A stretch of DNA of 64,000 bases from Oryzias latipes (taxonomy: Eukaryota > Chordata > Actinopteri > Beloniformes > Adrianichthyidae), in the NCBI RefSeq assembly GCF_002234675.1, contig NC_019872.2, positions 9,440,950 through 9,504,949 of the forward strand. Reading direction: 5' to 3'. The notes below the pieces were generated by a model. It did no database searches, was not told the origin of the DNA, and saw only the letters and a program-made list of their open reading frames with translations. Positions within the stretch are counted from its first letter, which is position 1. Each line of letters starts with the position of its first letter. This document shows positions 36,891 to 50,391 of this stretch, piece after piece. The position numbers and the translations under genes are program-made.

Positions 36891-37898
36891 TAAAACATTT
36901 TATGAGCTTCTAAACATATAAGACAAAAACAGGGAAAAAAAATCTAACTACTATTAACCAAATAACCATAACCCTATATTTTCCATGTATTTAGGATTTA
37001 TGAACTAGAACCCAAACAAAACAACTCAAAAAGAATTGGAGAAACCTTATTTTCCTTACCAAGTAAAAACTAGTGAAAGTGTTTCTTTTGACTTTATAAG
37101 CCTTTATTGCTCTGCCTCTGAAAGAACAACATATTTTAGCTAAGAATAGCTAATCATGCAAGACATACTGCATGATACAGAAGTGCGATGGAGTGCCACA
37201 CACAGCCTGAAGCTGTTAGAAATGTGATTGCTTCTGCTAGTATTTGATCATGAACATGGAAGTTAGACAAATTAAAAAACCTCCAAGTGTCCTAAGGAAA
37301 AGTCAAAGGGTCACCACAGTCATTACAGTTGAGCGTGTGTGCACTGATTAGTTTTTATTTCAGGACAATGTCTTGACTGACCATGAATGTTTTATGGCAG
37401 ACTATGTCACTGGCATCCATCTGCTTGAAAATGAACACTGTTGGCTACACTTAAACTGTCCAGAGCTTATTCAAAGCTAGACTGCAAAGAAAACATGAAA
37501 GAATCTTGTGTTTTTTCTTGGTAGCTGGTCAGGCTCTTATGTGTACAAAGACAGGGACTTGTGTTTAAATTGAAGGCAATTGTTCACTGTTGTTGTTGCA
37601 CCTGTTTTGTCTTGTTCTGGGTCTGAAAGGGTTGGAGGCGCGAGGCGGCTGCACCCTGGACAGCTCGGACATGTAACACTTGATAAATAATTGAGGTCAG
37701 AGTTAAGGCTGAGTAGAGTAACACTGGATCAGAAGAGAAAGAAAAGGGAGGTGGAATAGAGGAGAGACTCAAACTGGAAAAATGTTCTTAGCATTGTTTT
37801 CCTGTTTCTTATTCTTTCTTTCTTCTTTTTTTCTTTATTATAGTAACTTCCACCATTTTTGCAGCTTAAATCTTTCCACAATTTTTCAGCTATTGTAA
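36891..37898. other. intergenic, nothing recognised
   Basis: No gene supported on either strand. Confidence 0.4.
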
Positions 37899-38097
37899 CC
37901 CTTGTGCTATCCTAGGCAACATTGGGAGTTGGGTCATCTAGACCCACTAGACAGTGCTCTGAACCTTTTTTCTCAATGATTTGTGATCTTCACTGGTGTC
38001 CATGGATTACATGAAATCTTTCCACCTTCATCCACCTTTGTCATGGTAGGGAGAACACGTCAATGTAAGGGTTGGGTCATCTAAGATAGCACATGGG
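37899..38097 (-). mobile_element. piggyBac-like MITE, copy 3 (inverted)
   Basis: About 199 bp, opposite orientation to copies 1 and 2. Ends cccttgtgctatccta and gatagcacatggg. Flanks GTAA and TTTT show decay of the TTAA site. Interior motifs conserved. Confidence 0.85.
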
Positions 38098-41000
38098 TTT
38101 TAACCATTCAACTATTAAAATATTTTGCTCTTTCAGCCTTTTCCCTTCAGCTATGACTTTTGGTGCTTCAAATCCTTGAACTTTTCAAGATATTCCAGGA
38201 TTTCCAGCATTTTTCCCCTTATTGAAAAACATGGGGAATCCTTGGTGCAGAAGCTCGGTGGTTCGATACCCGGCACTCACATTTCTCTTTCTACTTTTAA
38301 TGCTAGTTTTCAGATAAAAATCCTTTTAATGGAAACTAGTTAATCCATGGAATATTTTTCCAATAGCTTAAAAGCATTTACATTAAACTCATGTGTTCAT
38401 GAAATACAAGTCAGACTTGTATTAAATTTTATTCTTATTATATTATAGATCTTATTATATTATATTATATTATATTGGTGTTTAATCTGAACACATTTTT
38501 CATTTATGTCTTCTCGGTACAAATTAAACATAACTTGTTGCTGACATGTGTAAGCTGTATGGATGTTTTTTGGTGATGGAAAGATGTTTTAGGAAATGCT
38601 CAAGTGTTCTAAATTTTAACTTACCGGTAAATGGTAAGATTTTGGGGTGTAACAAATATTTAATGACTGGATTATTCTCCCTACAATCCAACCAGATCTA
38701 TCTGTCAGAGGCAGAATCGAATCAACCTATACCAATAGACATAGTTTCAAAATGAGATCAAACCGATATTCAAAAATACAATATGGACCGAGACATGGTA
38801 GGTTTCTTTTAATATAATGTAAAAATGAGCCATTGTCATCACAGCGAACAATACACATGTGAAGGCAGCAAAAAAAACTTTGCAAAGACATGTGACCATC
38901 CAGTCTGGTATAATGTTCCAGTAAAACTCTGTTTGTGTTGTTTTGATGCGGATAAACCACAGTAGGCTGAAGTTTATGAAACTAAAATTTGAATGGATTA
39001 TTGTTTCCTTGTTTGTTTGTACACATGTTTAATTTACACTTCATTATCTTGCAAGAATTCAAGGAATCTTCAAGGAATCACCTGCACTGTTTAGCACCCA
39101 GGTATGTATCTCTGAGTCACACTGGCTGAATTTTTGGCTAAAGATGTCCTGGATTCATTTTAGGTCAGTGGATCTGATTGTTCAAAATGAACCAACATCC
39201 ACTTTGAATCATATCAACAACCACAAACTATGAAATGAATCGAATCGTTAAAGGGAATTGTTACCTGTTCACTCTTAGTAACAAGGGAAGGTGCAGGTCA
39301 GATGATGTAAAATTACATTTGATATGAAACCAAGGGCAAAACTAGCTGGTCTGCTTAAACCAAATCTGCATTTAAAACGTAATTTTTGTGCGTCCATTTC
39401 CACAAAAAAGGTAAGGAATGACATGTTTGACAAATTATTCAAAATGCCTTGTCAGTATAAAAGAAGACTGTGTGATAGCAAAATCTTTGATAACTGTTCA
39501 TCTCAAACATAAAACACCTGCCTTTGACTGCAGTCCTATTTATCTTTCTCTGTCATTTTTGTGTTCTATCTATCGTGTGTGTCTGCTTCAGCTCTATTAT
39601 TGGACACAAAAAGTGGAGATGGTGAAATGTGTTCTTTTTCAAAAAGGAGCTGTTTGCCTCTCCTGCACATGTAGCCTTTAGCAGTCAGTGTTCCATCAGT
39701 GTGCTTTTCAAAGCCACATTTATGTACACATTTTTTTTGCATCCTCCTTAACAAATAGTGTTTGTCAAAGACTTCTTCCTCTGTGCCCCTGTTCTCTGCA
39801 CTTCATTCAGGTAAATGGCTTTATCCAGTTGAGTGACTTTGTAAGGACAGAGTTTAAGCCGAGCCCAGCAAATGGAGCAGTGCAGAAAAGGAGAGATAAA
39901 GTAAAAGAAAGACAAGATTCATTAGAGTTCTTCAGTCCCGGCACCTAATGTTCCTTGCCTTATGCAAAACGATGAGTCACCACCTCGCTGTGCATATGAC
40001 TGTCCAGTGGCTAAAGCCCAAAAGCAAACTTGGAGAACATGTATGTTTCCTTCTCATGCTTTGGAAAATTTGATTCCTCAAAAATCTGAACTCTTACTTA
40101 CGGTATTCAGAATAAACTAAAATGAGCTGAAAAAATGCTAAATCTATCACATCCTCCCATTACGAGAAGTTACGACTGAGGCTGAGAAAGCAGAGAACTG
40201 CCAGAGTGTCTTGAATATGGAAATGTGAGGGCCAGTTTGCTTCCTCTTGATTGCATACTGTAGATAGCTACAGTAGATTAGCCTTTATTGTTGCTTGAAG
40301 ATGAAAGAGGGATATTGACTGTGAAGGAGGGGAAAGAGCAGCACTGCTGCAGGCAGCATGAGGTTTACAAATGCCTCATTTCAAATAGCTGGAGTCAAAA
40401 TTTCAATGTCTGGCAGCAAATGCAATAATAATGTAGAATAAATTACTTTTGAATTTCATCTTGTGTGGATGAAAAGAACAAGTAAACAATAAAAATAAAG
40501 CTTTTTTTTGCTATGACCCATTTTCTGATGCTTTTATAATTAAATAACAATTGAAAATTCATTCGAATGAATAGATTCAAGAGCTAAAATGCATGATATA
40601 TTACAAAATTATGAAAAAAACACAATAAACTTCAGAATATACTGTTGTTTTTAAAAGTTTCTGTCCCTGAAATAATAGAATAATAAACAAGAACAAACAA
40701 GGAGAAGACAACTTGACAAAAGCCTCTCAGTAGAATCAATTGAGTGATGTTCTGTTACTCTGTGCAGCAACACTAGAACTACTGTGAAATAAAGCATTTA
40801 TAGGGCTTGAACTCCAGCAGAACTTTATCAGCTTCCCCAGAATTCAGCCTTCCATGTCTGTCCAACATCCCCCACTGCCATCTGATCCAACTTTCTGTCT
40901 GGTGGTGATCAGCTGACAGCCCGGCTCCTCTCTTTACCTGAGTGTACCGAACATATGGCTGCGAGTCTGAAGACGTGACTGGGAAGTCAAGCCTTAAACT

Positions 41001-44000
41001 GCAGCTGCCACATGCTCCCTTACTGTTCAGTCATAATATTCAAGAGTCCAGTGACGTGTAGCATGTCGAGAACATGTCTACTGGAGTTGCCAAGGAATAT
41101 GTGAAGTGGCCAGGCCTTAAGAATGGCAAGTAATTAAATGTTTTTTTTTTTTTTTTTTGCTTAATGTATTTCATTGCTTTAGTTTAATTTAATTAAATTA
41201 ATATATTAAAAAAATCTAAATAAAACAGAAAAATAGCATTTGTGCATGGATATTTATTTTATCTACATTTCATGCAGCAATTTGGCAAATTCGAGTGTTT
41301 AAATCAATGCTAATTATTAAAAAAAATGCTTGACAAACTACACATGGCTGTTAGCTTTTTATTGACAGTGTAATATATTCATGAGCCTTGTCCCCCTGAG
41401 GAAAAAAAACAAAAAAAACAGATGCCAGAAGTTCTCTCTGCCCTCTCTGGACAACCGCCCTTATGGGTGGGTACAGGTTGTCTGTGTGTAAAAAAATGTT
41501 AGTTGCATGCAGGGGGCCCGCAGGAAAGTCATAAACCATTTGAGGAACTAATAGAGCAAAAGTATTCATGCACATCTTTTTTCTACGGGGACGCTGCATG
41601 CAACAGGTCAAAGACACGTAAGGGTATAAGTAAGGGTGAAGTAGGTGAGATGTAGGCACGTCTTACTGATTTTTCATTTTTTTCAACCACCCCAAACCCT
41701 GCTCAATGTTCAAGTGCGCGCTCCTTGCACACCTTTTGTGTGATCCTTGCATGCAGCCTGCCTGTTAGAAATGAGGAAATTAGACAGAGAATAATTTGTG
41801 TGGGGAACCTACAGGTGTCCCACAGGCACTAATGCATCTCACAAATAACTTGTGAGTAAGGGCACCATCACCTGTAAGTCATAAGTGTGTGCAACTTATA
41901 TTACCTCACATTTACTTCACAATACATTGACCATACGCATGACAACTGTACTGAAAACTTTTTAGACGTCCCCTGAGGTGGTCGTACGACCCTCATGGGA
42001 TCTCTTCCAACACCTCTCACCATGAGGTACTTTTAGAACTAATAAAGACCCTCCTCATCCCAGAATATTTAATCACTTCCTTCTAATCATAAGCATCAGT
42101 GAAATTTCGATCCCTATCCATGAAATGGCAGTGAAAATTACAGTTCTTCCCTTAGAGGAGTGAGCCATCAAGAGGATAATCCTGATTGAGCTTAATTAAA
42201 CCCTCTTAGGTAAAAAAGAAATTATTGCTTCTCACCAACAGCCTCCTTCCACAGGCCTGGTACCGGGGTGGGGCCCTTTTTACTAGGAAACCTGTGGTTT
42301 CTAAAGGCTTCTTATACTTGGGGTTTTCATGAATTGGGTTTAGTCAATAATCACTGAGTGCAAGTCAATGAATTTTCCCCCATATGTTAGCATTTAGAAA
42401 AGCCTGAAAGTCGAACCATTAGAGAAGAGGAAGAAACTTTTTTTTTCTATTCACGATTTATAATGGTTTCTAATGAGATTAATTAGTTTCAACTTAAACA
42501 GCAAAGATGTTCTGGGGTTTGTTTGTTTGTGTGTTTTTGTTACAGGCAAAGAAGTCATTAGTATGTATTTGTGGTCAGTTTCATCGTCGAAGGAGTTTTA
42601 GGAAGAGACTCAAAGGAGTGAGTTTGTCAGGAGTGAATCTTTGAATGGGCTTTCTCTGTCTTGTTTACAGTTGCACTAACTTCTATTTATCTTGACACAC
42701 ACTCGTGATTTTGTTCTCCCCTGCTGATCAATCAGTCAGTGGATACTGTACTCGTACAGTTTTGTTCTGTACTACTTTAGACTTTAAGCTGGGTGAACAT
42801 GAGGGATCAAATCAGGAGGGTGAGTCCCATTTTATTTTGACGCAGTTTGACCTGATCTTCCTTCATCCAGTACATTTGACAAGCATATTCTGCATCACAA
42901 TTTGTTTATTGCTACAATTTGTCTTATTCTTTGAAGTCAGAGAAGCTCAGAGGTGCAATATAAAAAAACTGTCAAAATCTGAGAAGAAGTGGTTCCTATT
43001 TAAAGTGCAGATTAGAAAGACCTTAAACTTTTATCTCTGACTCCAAGACTGTTCAATATCCTTTTGTACAGCAGAAAAGCCATAACTTTGTTCTGAATTT
43101 CAAAATTTCCCAGAAATAAATCACCTCAAAGAAAGCAATTTTTTTCTAACAAAAAAGGGAAAAAATCTTTCTCAGGAAATTTCTAAGCAAATATTTTTTA
43201 AATTACTAGCGAAAGGTCTGCATAAAAGACAGAAAAGACAACAAAAGCAGACTCAGCAGCATGAATATTTTACAATGTCCTTCGCTCAGGAAAAGCTGCT
43301 GATTCCATGACCAGTCATAACATTGCTTTGTTGCTGCAACGATGTCAACAGCATCTGCTTTGACAACCTGTCTGTCTTTATTTTTTTTCTTTGGAAAAGC
43401 TCCCACCTTAAACAGTCTAGGCTCACCTAAGTTATATAATAAATGATGCAAACTTATTCAGGGATTAAGTCAAAACATAGTCTTGTAATTCAATTGTGCA
43501 TGAAAGACTCCTATCAAAACATATAAATATAGTTTTCTTTTTTTTAATACATTTCACTTCAAATTTTTAAGTGCTTATAAAACATTAGATAATTAGTTTA
43601 TGCTACAACAACTCTGCACAGAAAAGGCGAAAAGATAGCTTTTTATGTAAGTTACTGTGTTCTGAAAGTACAATATGACTACAAGCATCCCCCCCATCTC
43701 TGTCCTCCTCAGTGTCCTTCACTGGCTTCATCCCATCCAACATCACTTACTGCCCCCTTATGGTATTCTGACAATATTGCAGCCAAAAAAAAGATAAAAG
43801 GGTAAAAATAAAGATTATAACCTTTCATAACGTTGTACTATTAAAGAACACAAAAGAAGTCCAAAGTAGTGGCTACATTTTATTGTTAGACTGGTGTGCT
43901 TTGATATTTTACAAAATTAATTTTAATATTTTCACAGTGCAATTTACTGATTATTCTTTTTTTCTTTCTATAGGTTTACAATTATTATTACTTATTATAA

Positions 44001-45981
44001 TAATACTATTATTATTTAGTTCATGTATCTTTGTAGTATTTATGACTTGCTATAAGTGTTGCGTGGAAATATTACTTAAATGAAAAATATGCACTTTAGC
44101 CTCTGTAATATAATAGAGCCAAAAACTATGGCAAGGATTTCCCAGTGAAAGCCAAAAGGTGTTTTTAAAATTAAATACATTTGACTTCATTACAAAATCA
44201 CTTAATGTAAATATTAAAATACGAGCCCCATCGATAATTAACAGCTACCAAAGTCCTCCGAAATTACGACGATGCCTTCCACAAGACAGATGACCAGAAC
44301 AGTTTTCTTGGTGACAAACAATAAACATAAACAATCTCATTATAATGATGACATTTGGTTACCTTTCATATTTTCTTTACTGTAAAATCAGATTTACAAT
44401 ATTTTTTGGAAAATTGCATTCGCTTAACAAGCACAATTTTAGTTACAGATTATTATTTTCTTCAATAAGTATACAGTAGCTATTTGCCATATTGCATGGC
44501 AGATAGTCCTTTTTTATGTCAGGAAGGTGTTGGGCCAGATCTTCTCCTTCCTCTGAGGTGTTTTCATGTTTTCGTAGTTTGGCCTTAGGGTGTTCTCTCT
44601 GGCTATGCTGAAATTTTAATGCTGTGCTTTGATGGACTGGCCATGAGGGCACATCTTGATTTCTATAAGGGCGGGGGTACGGGCCACCTTGAGCAATGAC
44701 AGAAAAAACATAGACCTCAACGAGACTTTTACAGTCTTTTGCAGATTCTTGAAACTAAAAGTCATGTTCTGATCACAGTCATTATGATTACACTAATAAC
44801 TGGTCAGTAGGACTGTTCCCCAGCAAAAGTTGCTTTCCATGTGTCTGCATCAGGCTTTGATTTTGTGGATATTTGTGAAATTTCAGACATTTCAGACATA
44901 GCCATTTACTGCAGTAGTCAAATATCTCCACATATTCTAGCTTTTTCAGAGTAAGAAATGTTTGCTGAAGCCAACCCCAGCCATTACTGGGTGGGAGGAA
45001 GGTCACACCATAGACAGGTCAACAGTTCACCACAGTGGCTATCTCTAATCTGACCTTTTTCCTTCTTTAAACAGGATTCAAGGATTTCAGAAAGGACAAA
45101 AGTTTTAGTAATTTATATTTAATATAGCTATATTAACTAATATAGTTTTTGTATACAGCTTTACAAAAACGATTTGTTAATATGGGGATTCATTGGATGT
45201 TTTCATGTTACAGCTCATTAATGTCACTTAGAATTGTCTGTCATTAACCTCCAGTTTTAGCTGCAAGAGCGTGCAACCTTCTAATGGAGGCAGATGAGAT
45301 TAATTAGGCTTAAGCTTTTACAGTAAAAGCCTTGTTTGTTTTGAAGAAGGTTGTTAATTGCCCTCCTTTGGGTAATGACGTCCCAAACAAGACTCATTAG
45401 CCAGACTCCCAGGAGTTGAATATTCAGGAGAGGATCATTTTATCGTAGGTCATAGAGTTCTGTTTAGTAACTAAAAAGATCCCTGTAGAAGTATTACACA
45501 GCGCCAGTGTCAATGTTTTGCTTTTGAGTCAAAATGTGCACAAGCAGATACAAAGTGTTTAACTATTTAAAAAAATGTTTTTTATGTATGATAAAAATCT
45601 CTTTTAACCCTAAATGGTAGGCTTATAATATATCCTACTAAACATTAAGTAGTTATAGAGGTGATGAGGTTTTTAAACTTTATTAGTCTTAACATGGTTA
45701 TGTCTGGTGGACTTGTGGCCTGTCCAGAGCATTTGGACCAATTGTACCATAATGGCAGCTGTAATAGGCTGTAGAAAACCTTGACCACTGTATAGGATCT
45801 TGGACAGTATTGGCAATTTGTTGATACATTTCTTTTAGCATTTTTGCCAAGGATATTAGTTTTGGCTGCGCCTATTTGAAAACATTATTTATTCTAAATA
45901 ATTTTGATATATTTGGATTATTTCAATATCTTGATGGGGTTTCTCTTAATAGGTTTTAAATTGCAATCTTTATTCATTCTC
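38098..45981. other. long intergenic stretch without a supported gene
   Basis: Nearly 8 kb of AT-rich DNA. At about 38455-38476 there is a small (TATAT)n patch; at about 41340-42010 a block with agggtgaagtaggtgagatg and cgtacgaccctcatggga may be a dispersed repeat. Open frames up to about 110 codons (42705-43040, 41351-41659) show no recognisable domain and no splice-consistent extension, and are treated as chance. Confidence 0.45.
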
Positions 45982-46220
<239 letters not shown>

Positions 46221-46389
46221 CATGCCTCCATCCATCTAATTTTATTTTATTTTACATACCGTAGCTAATACCTTGATGGCCATTAACGCTTGTCGGCTGT
46301 AGCGGAACTAATGGCAGCATTGAAGGTCGGGAATGTATTGCTGCTACACCGCTGTCCCACGCTTAACTGTCCGCCGTGTGTGTCAGGGG

Positions 46390-46459
46390 CATTGACGGTG
46401 CGCTTTAATGCCTAAACTTGGACCGCTCGTGGAGAAATCTGCTCATCCACTTTGTACAG
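46390..46459 (+). other. coa4: probable non-coding 5' exon of coa4
   Basis: GC-richer sequence ending ccactttgtacag followed by the donor GTAAAG at 46460. The next plausible acceptor is ccctgcag just before 47430, immediately upstream of the coa4 start codon. Transcription start not defined; exon left boundary approximate. Confidence 0.4.
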
Positions 46460-47460
46460 GTAAAGAAGTTAAAATTATTGCAAACATGTGTTATATAATA
46501 TTTTAATGCTCGTTAGAATTCTGCTTTTTGCGTAACGCGAGGAAACAGTGAAGTTCTGAATCGCGTGCAGCTAGGAAAATCAGCCGAAGAAGAACTAGGG
46601 TAACAATTAGGTCAGGTTCTTACATTTTATTCATTAAATATAAATAAAAAAATGACATTAAAGTCCGATGAGTCTCCTAGACATGTCCAAATAAACTTTA
46701 TTTACAATTTAAACTCACACTCCAGCAGATTATTATCACTTTTTTTGCGTCAAAGTTAGTCAGTGACAGTAATCATATCATAAACTAGCACAACTTAATC
46801 TTTATTTTTTCAACTTCAGTTTCCTCATAAGGTAAGTCTAATGTTAGCTCAACAAAGAAGTCATATTAGTAGGATAACTAACTTGAGCTTCAAAATGGTT
46901 AGATCTCCTGAACTGCACAGCAGTAGATAGTATTAGGAATTGTGTCATACACTAAAAGCAATATTTATAAATGTATATTTGTTATTAAATAATGTATTTA
47001 AAGGATGCCCATAACCAAAAGTATAGTTATTCTTCAATATAGAATAAAAATATATTTACATTGAAGCTCAAGTTAGTTATCCTACTAATATAACATGTAT
47101 ATAAATAAATGAAGTATTACGTTTGTGTAGTACCGTGTTTACAAATATGTGACTGAACTTTGTGGATGAAAATATTTATTTTGCACTGAAGCTAATTACT
47201 GTGCTAGTGAGTTGTTGCCTTAAGATTCTTGAATAAATGAAAAATAAATGATTAAAATGTAATTATTTTTGTACGGATTTATCAGGTGTGAATGGCAGTG
47301 ATTATCTTTTTGTAGCTTGAATAGTTATTTTGTATTTTCATATATTTGTTTAAGGGACAATGCATACAACGAACAGTGTGGAGTGCTCTAAAAATTGATC
47401 TCCATGACATCACAATATTCCCTGCAGACGTGCTGAGTGGAGGAGCCCTACAGCAGCAGG

Positions 47461-47709
47461 ATGGCATCCCCTTCACCCCACGATCGCAGCAGGAAGGAAG
47501 ACGAGGATGACCCTGTTGAGCAGATGATATCCCGCACTGGCTGCACTCAGCTCCACTACGCTGTACAGGACTGCATGGCAGAACACCAGGACTGGCGAGT
47601 TTGCCAGACTCAGGTCCAGGCTTTTAAAGACTGCATGATGAATTTCCAAAACAGGCGGAAAGAGCAGCTGAAGAAGCAGCAAACTTCCACCGACTCCACA
47701 ACCAGATGA
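47461..47709 (+). CDS. coa4: cytochrome c oxidase assembly factor 4 homolog (CHCHD8)
   Basis: 82 residues. Small mitochondrial intermembrane-space protein of the twin CX9C class that supports assembly of respiratory complex IV. The CHCH fold is explicit: C-(TQLHYAVQD)-C and C-(QTQVQAFKD)-C, both spaced by nine residues, joined by MAEHQDWRV. The preceding DDPVEQMISRTG and trailing basic helix NRRKEQLKKQQ also fit COA4; length is close to the human protein (about 87). ATG at 47461 chosen, since the upstream in-frame codons lack an ATG and follow an acceptor site. An AATAAA lies at 47821-47826. A complete single coding exon; oxidative folding by the MIA40 pathway is expected from family knowledge. 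Confidence 0.95.
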   Translation: MASPSPHDRSRKEDEDDPVEQMISRTGCTQLHYAVQDCMAEHQDWRVCQTQVQAFKDCMMNFQNRRKEQLKKQQTSTDSTTR

Positions 47710-47820
47710 GCTCCCAGATGGCCACCCTGACATCCTTGAAGTGCCGAACTTACTAAAAAAATTAAACGGAAAGAAGACAAAATGATTTGGAATATTCATT
47801 ATTTGGTGTGGACTTATAAA

Positions 47821-47826
47821 AATAAA
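47821..47826 (+). terminator. coa4: coa4 polyadenylation signal
   Basis: AATAAA 112 bases after the stop codon, followed by a T/G-rich tctgtttgtgtctg downstream element. Confidence 0.65.
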
Positions 47827-47898
47827 CTATCCAAGCCTTCAACTATCTGTTTGTGTCTGATGACAATCAAATAGTTCTGGAAAGAAAAACACGTTTAA

Positions 47899-48103
47899 CC
47901 CTTGTGTTATCTTAGATATCCCCACCCTTCCATTGATGTGTTCTCCCTACCATGAAGAAGGTGGATAAAGGTGGAAAGATTTCATGTAATCCATGGACAC
48001 CAGTGAAGATCACAAATCATTGTAGAAAAAAGGTTCAGCGCACTGTCTAGTGGGTCTAGATGACCCAACTCCCGATGTTAAAGTGCCTAGGATAGCACAA
48101 GGG
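47899..48103 (+). mobile_element. piggyBac-like MITE, copy 4
   Basis: 205 bp, 72 bases past the coa4 polyadenylation signal. Left flank TTAA, right flank TACC. Ends cccttgtgttatc and gatagcacaaggg. Confidence 0.87.
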
Positions 48104-48229
48104 TACCGAGCCGTGCCCTCAGCCGCCCAGCTCCCCAACTCTGGGGACAATTGGGGACAGAGCTTTTCTTCTAATAGTTAGAGACAATAGATGTCAGGGA
48201 TTCTCTAAGAAATTATTATTGCACTTCAA

Positions 48230-48434
48230 CCCTTGTGCTGTCCTAGACGACCCAACCCTTACATTGACGTGTTCTCCCTACCATGACAAAGGTGGATAAA
48301 GGTGGAAAGATTTCATGTAATCCATGGACACCAGTGAAGATCACAAATCATTGAAGAAAAAAGGTTCAGAGCACTGTCTAGTGGGTCTAGATGACCCAAC
48401 TCCCGATGTTAAAGTGCCTAGGATAGCACAAGGG
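48230..48434 (+). mobile_element. piggyBac-like MITE, copy 5
   Basis: 205 bp, same orientation as copy 4 and only 126 bases after it. Flanks TCAA and TTAC. Nearly identical to copy 4 inside. Confidence 0.87.
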
Positions 48435-49416
48435 TTACTTGGCCAGTGAGGTCATTCGCACAAATTTATTTGATTTGTAAATCAAAAATGGAGGGGGGGG
48501 GGGCTGGGTGTAGTACATTTTGTTTGGAAAGTAACTATTAGTTATAAAATTTATTTAGGAACTATTTAAAAATAGATTTTATTGAAATATTATTGATGTT
48601 TATATTTGGAATGAAATTTTGCATTATATGTAAAGTGAAGCGTGGATAAAAAAAAAAAAACTCTTGCATTTGCACATCAGGCTTTGCATCTCTTTTTGTG
48701 CAATATTTTGGCACAGCCTTGGCAAATAAATCTTTTCTTTTAATAAAATCAAATGTGGAGAACTTGAAATCATTAGTGTCAGATGGAAACAAACTTGCTT
48801 AAAAATGTTCAAAATATAAAATATAGGCAAGGCAAGTTTATTTGTATAGCACAATTCGTACACAAAGTAATTCAAGGTGCTTCACAAAACAGAAAAATGC
48901 ATTAAAATCACAATACATCATAGAAATAATCAACGTAAAATTTACTTTAAAAGGAAAGAAAAAAAAAAATATATATATATATGTGTGTGGACCATTGAAA
49001 TCCAAGCTTTCTGTTGTGCACACTGTAAAAGTCAGTGTTTAGCGTTACATCATCGCAATCAGAAAACAACAATTAAGATGCTTTGCTCTCTACAGATCCA
49101 ATTAGGGAAATTAAACACATATTTCACATTTGTCTTACTAATGAAGTGTGGGGTTCTCTCATGAGAATCGGAAATATATTTTTAACTGTTAGCAGCTCAG
49201 TCTGTGTGCCATTTGCTCACAAAGTTTTAGAAGAAGCACCAATGTGAAAGGCTGATTTAGCATAGATATCAGAGAACATTAGATGGGCCTCCTTTCTTTT
49301 TTCACCTATAATTTTAAATGTGCTTGACATTTTTATTCATTTTCCTGTTGCAAACAAAAGAAACGCATCTCTTCTTCAGATAGAAGAAAATTTGATCATT
49401 GCTGCTGATTTTAACT
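48435..49416. other. intergenic and olfactory receptor upstream region
   Basis: Has a poly-G run (about 48493-48502), a teleost repeat tail at about 48832-48890 (caagtttatttgtatagcac, then caaggtgcttcaca) and a short (TA)n at about 48970. The last about 250 bases share scattered similarity with the sequence before the second receptor gene. Confidence 0.4.
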
Positions 49417-50391
49417 ATGTCTTTTCTCCGGACGGCTTTGAACAGCTCCGTCATCATTCATCCTCCAGGCTTCTACATCATTGGATTTGAGTCTTTACCA
49501 TCAGTCAACATCTACTTCATCTTTCTAGCAATTGTTTATGTGGTTACAGTGCTGTTTAACGGTTTGCTGATTATTGTTGTGGTTATTAATCCATCCTTAC
49601 ACACGCCAAAATTTCTGGCTGTCATCAACCTTGCAGTGATTGATTTATGTCTAAACACTTGCACTATTCCTGGTATGATAAAGATATTTTTGGTCAAAGA
49701 TAATTTTATCCCATTCAACTTGTGTTTGGTGCAAATGTATTTTTATTACTTTTTTGCCAATTCAGAGTCCTATGCACTCACTATACTGGCTTATGACAGG
49801 TTGGTGGCTATTTGTTTCCCTTTGCGCCAAAACTCCATCAACACAATGCGCAGCATGTGCTGCATCATTACCTTTACCTGGTGTTTGGTTTTAGGAATTA
49901 CAACCTTTTCCACGAGTTTAATGACTAAACTGTCATTCTGTAACTCTGTCAGAGTGTTTAGTTATTTCTGTGACTATGCACCCGTGTTCAGGCTTGCCTG
50001 TAATGATTATTCAATGCAGTGGTTTGCAGCTTCCTTTTTGAGCATGATGACCCTTGTAGGGCCTTTTGCTTTCATAGTGCTGTCATACGTCAGCATCCTG
50101 GTGACTGTGTTCAGAATGAAAACATTAGATCGGCGCCTAAAAGCACTGTCTACTTGTGTGGAACACATCATCATTGTTGCAATCTTTTTTATTCCTCTTC
50201 TTGTCATTTTCACAATTGGCTTCAATTCGGGAGGAATTAACCCAGATCATAGAGTTCTAAGTCTGTCAATGGCCTCTTGCCTTCCACCTTGCATTAATCC
50301 TATTGTATATTCTTTGAAAACTAAAGAGATCAAAACCCGAGCACTGGTACTGATTAGGAAAAATAAACTTATTCAGACTAAATCTACTTGA
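49417..50391 (+). CDS. fish-type olfactory (odorant) receptor 1
   Basis: 324 residues, intronless, seven-transmembrane class A GPCR expected in ciliary membranes of olfactory neurons. Family marks: N-glycosylation site N9 (NSS), FNGL in TM1, LHTPKF after it, LAYDRLVAICFPLRQ at about 124-138 (equivalent of MAYDRYVAIC), C103 and the extra cysteines C175, C185, C195 of the second extracellular loop, KALSTCVEH at 242-250 in TM6, and PCINPIVYSLKTKEIK in TM7 and tail. Start taken at the first ATG (MSFLRTALNSS), identical to its paralog. No stops or frameshifts. Ligand unknown; subfamily not assigned. Confidence 0.93.
   Translation: MSFLRTALNSSVIIHPPGFYIIGFESLPSVNIYFIFLAIVYVVTVLFNGLLIIVVVINPSLHTPKFLAVINLAVIDLCLNTCTIPGMIKIFLVKDNFIPFNLCLVQMYFYYFFANSESYALTILAYDRLVAICFPLRQNSINTMRSMCCIITFTWCLVLGITTFSTSLMTKLSFCNSVRVFSYFCDYAPVFRLACNDYSMQWFAASFLSMMTLVGPFAFIVLSYVSILVTVFRMKTLDRRLKALSTCVEHIIIVAIFFIPLLVIFTIGFNSGGINPDHRVLSLSMASCLPPCINPIVYSLKTKEIKTRALVLIRKNKLIQTKST

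Noticed and set aside
38225-38280. Possible tRNA-like segment with ggttcgatacccggcactca
   Set aside because: Box-B-like text alone; no cloverleaf or box A could be assembled, so no tRNA gene called.
42705-43040. 111-codon plus-strand frame in the long intergenic stretch
   Set aside because: No recognisable domain, no conserved motif, AT-rich chance frame more likely.
50007-50240. Minus- and alternate-frame ORFs within both olfactory receptors (also 62111-62344)
   Set aside because: They recur in both paralogs only because the coding DNA is conserved; no independent family match.
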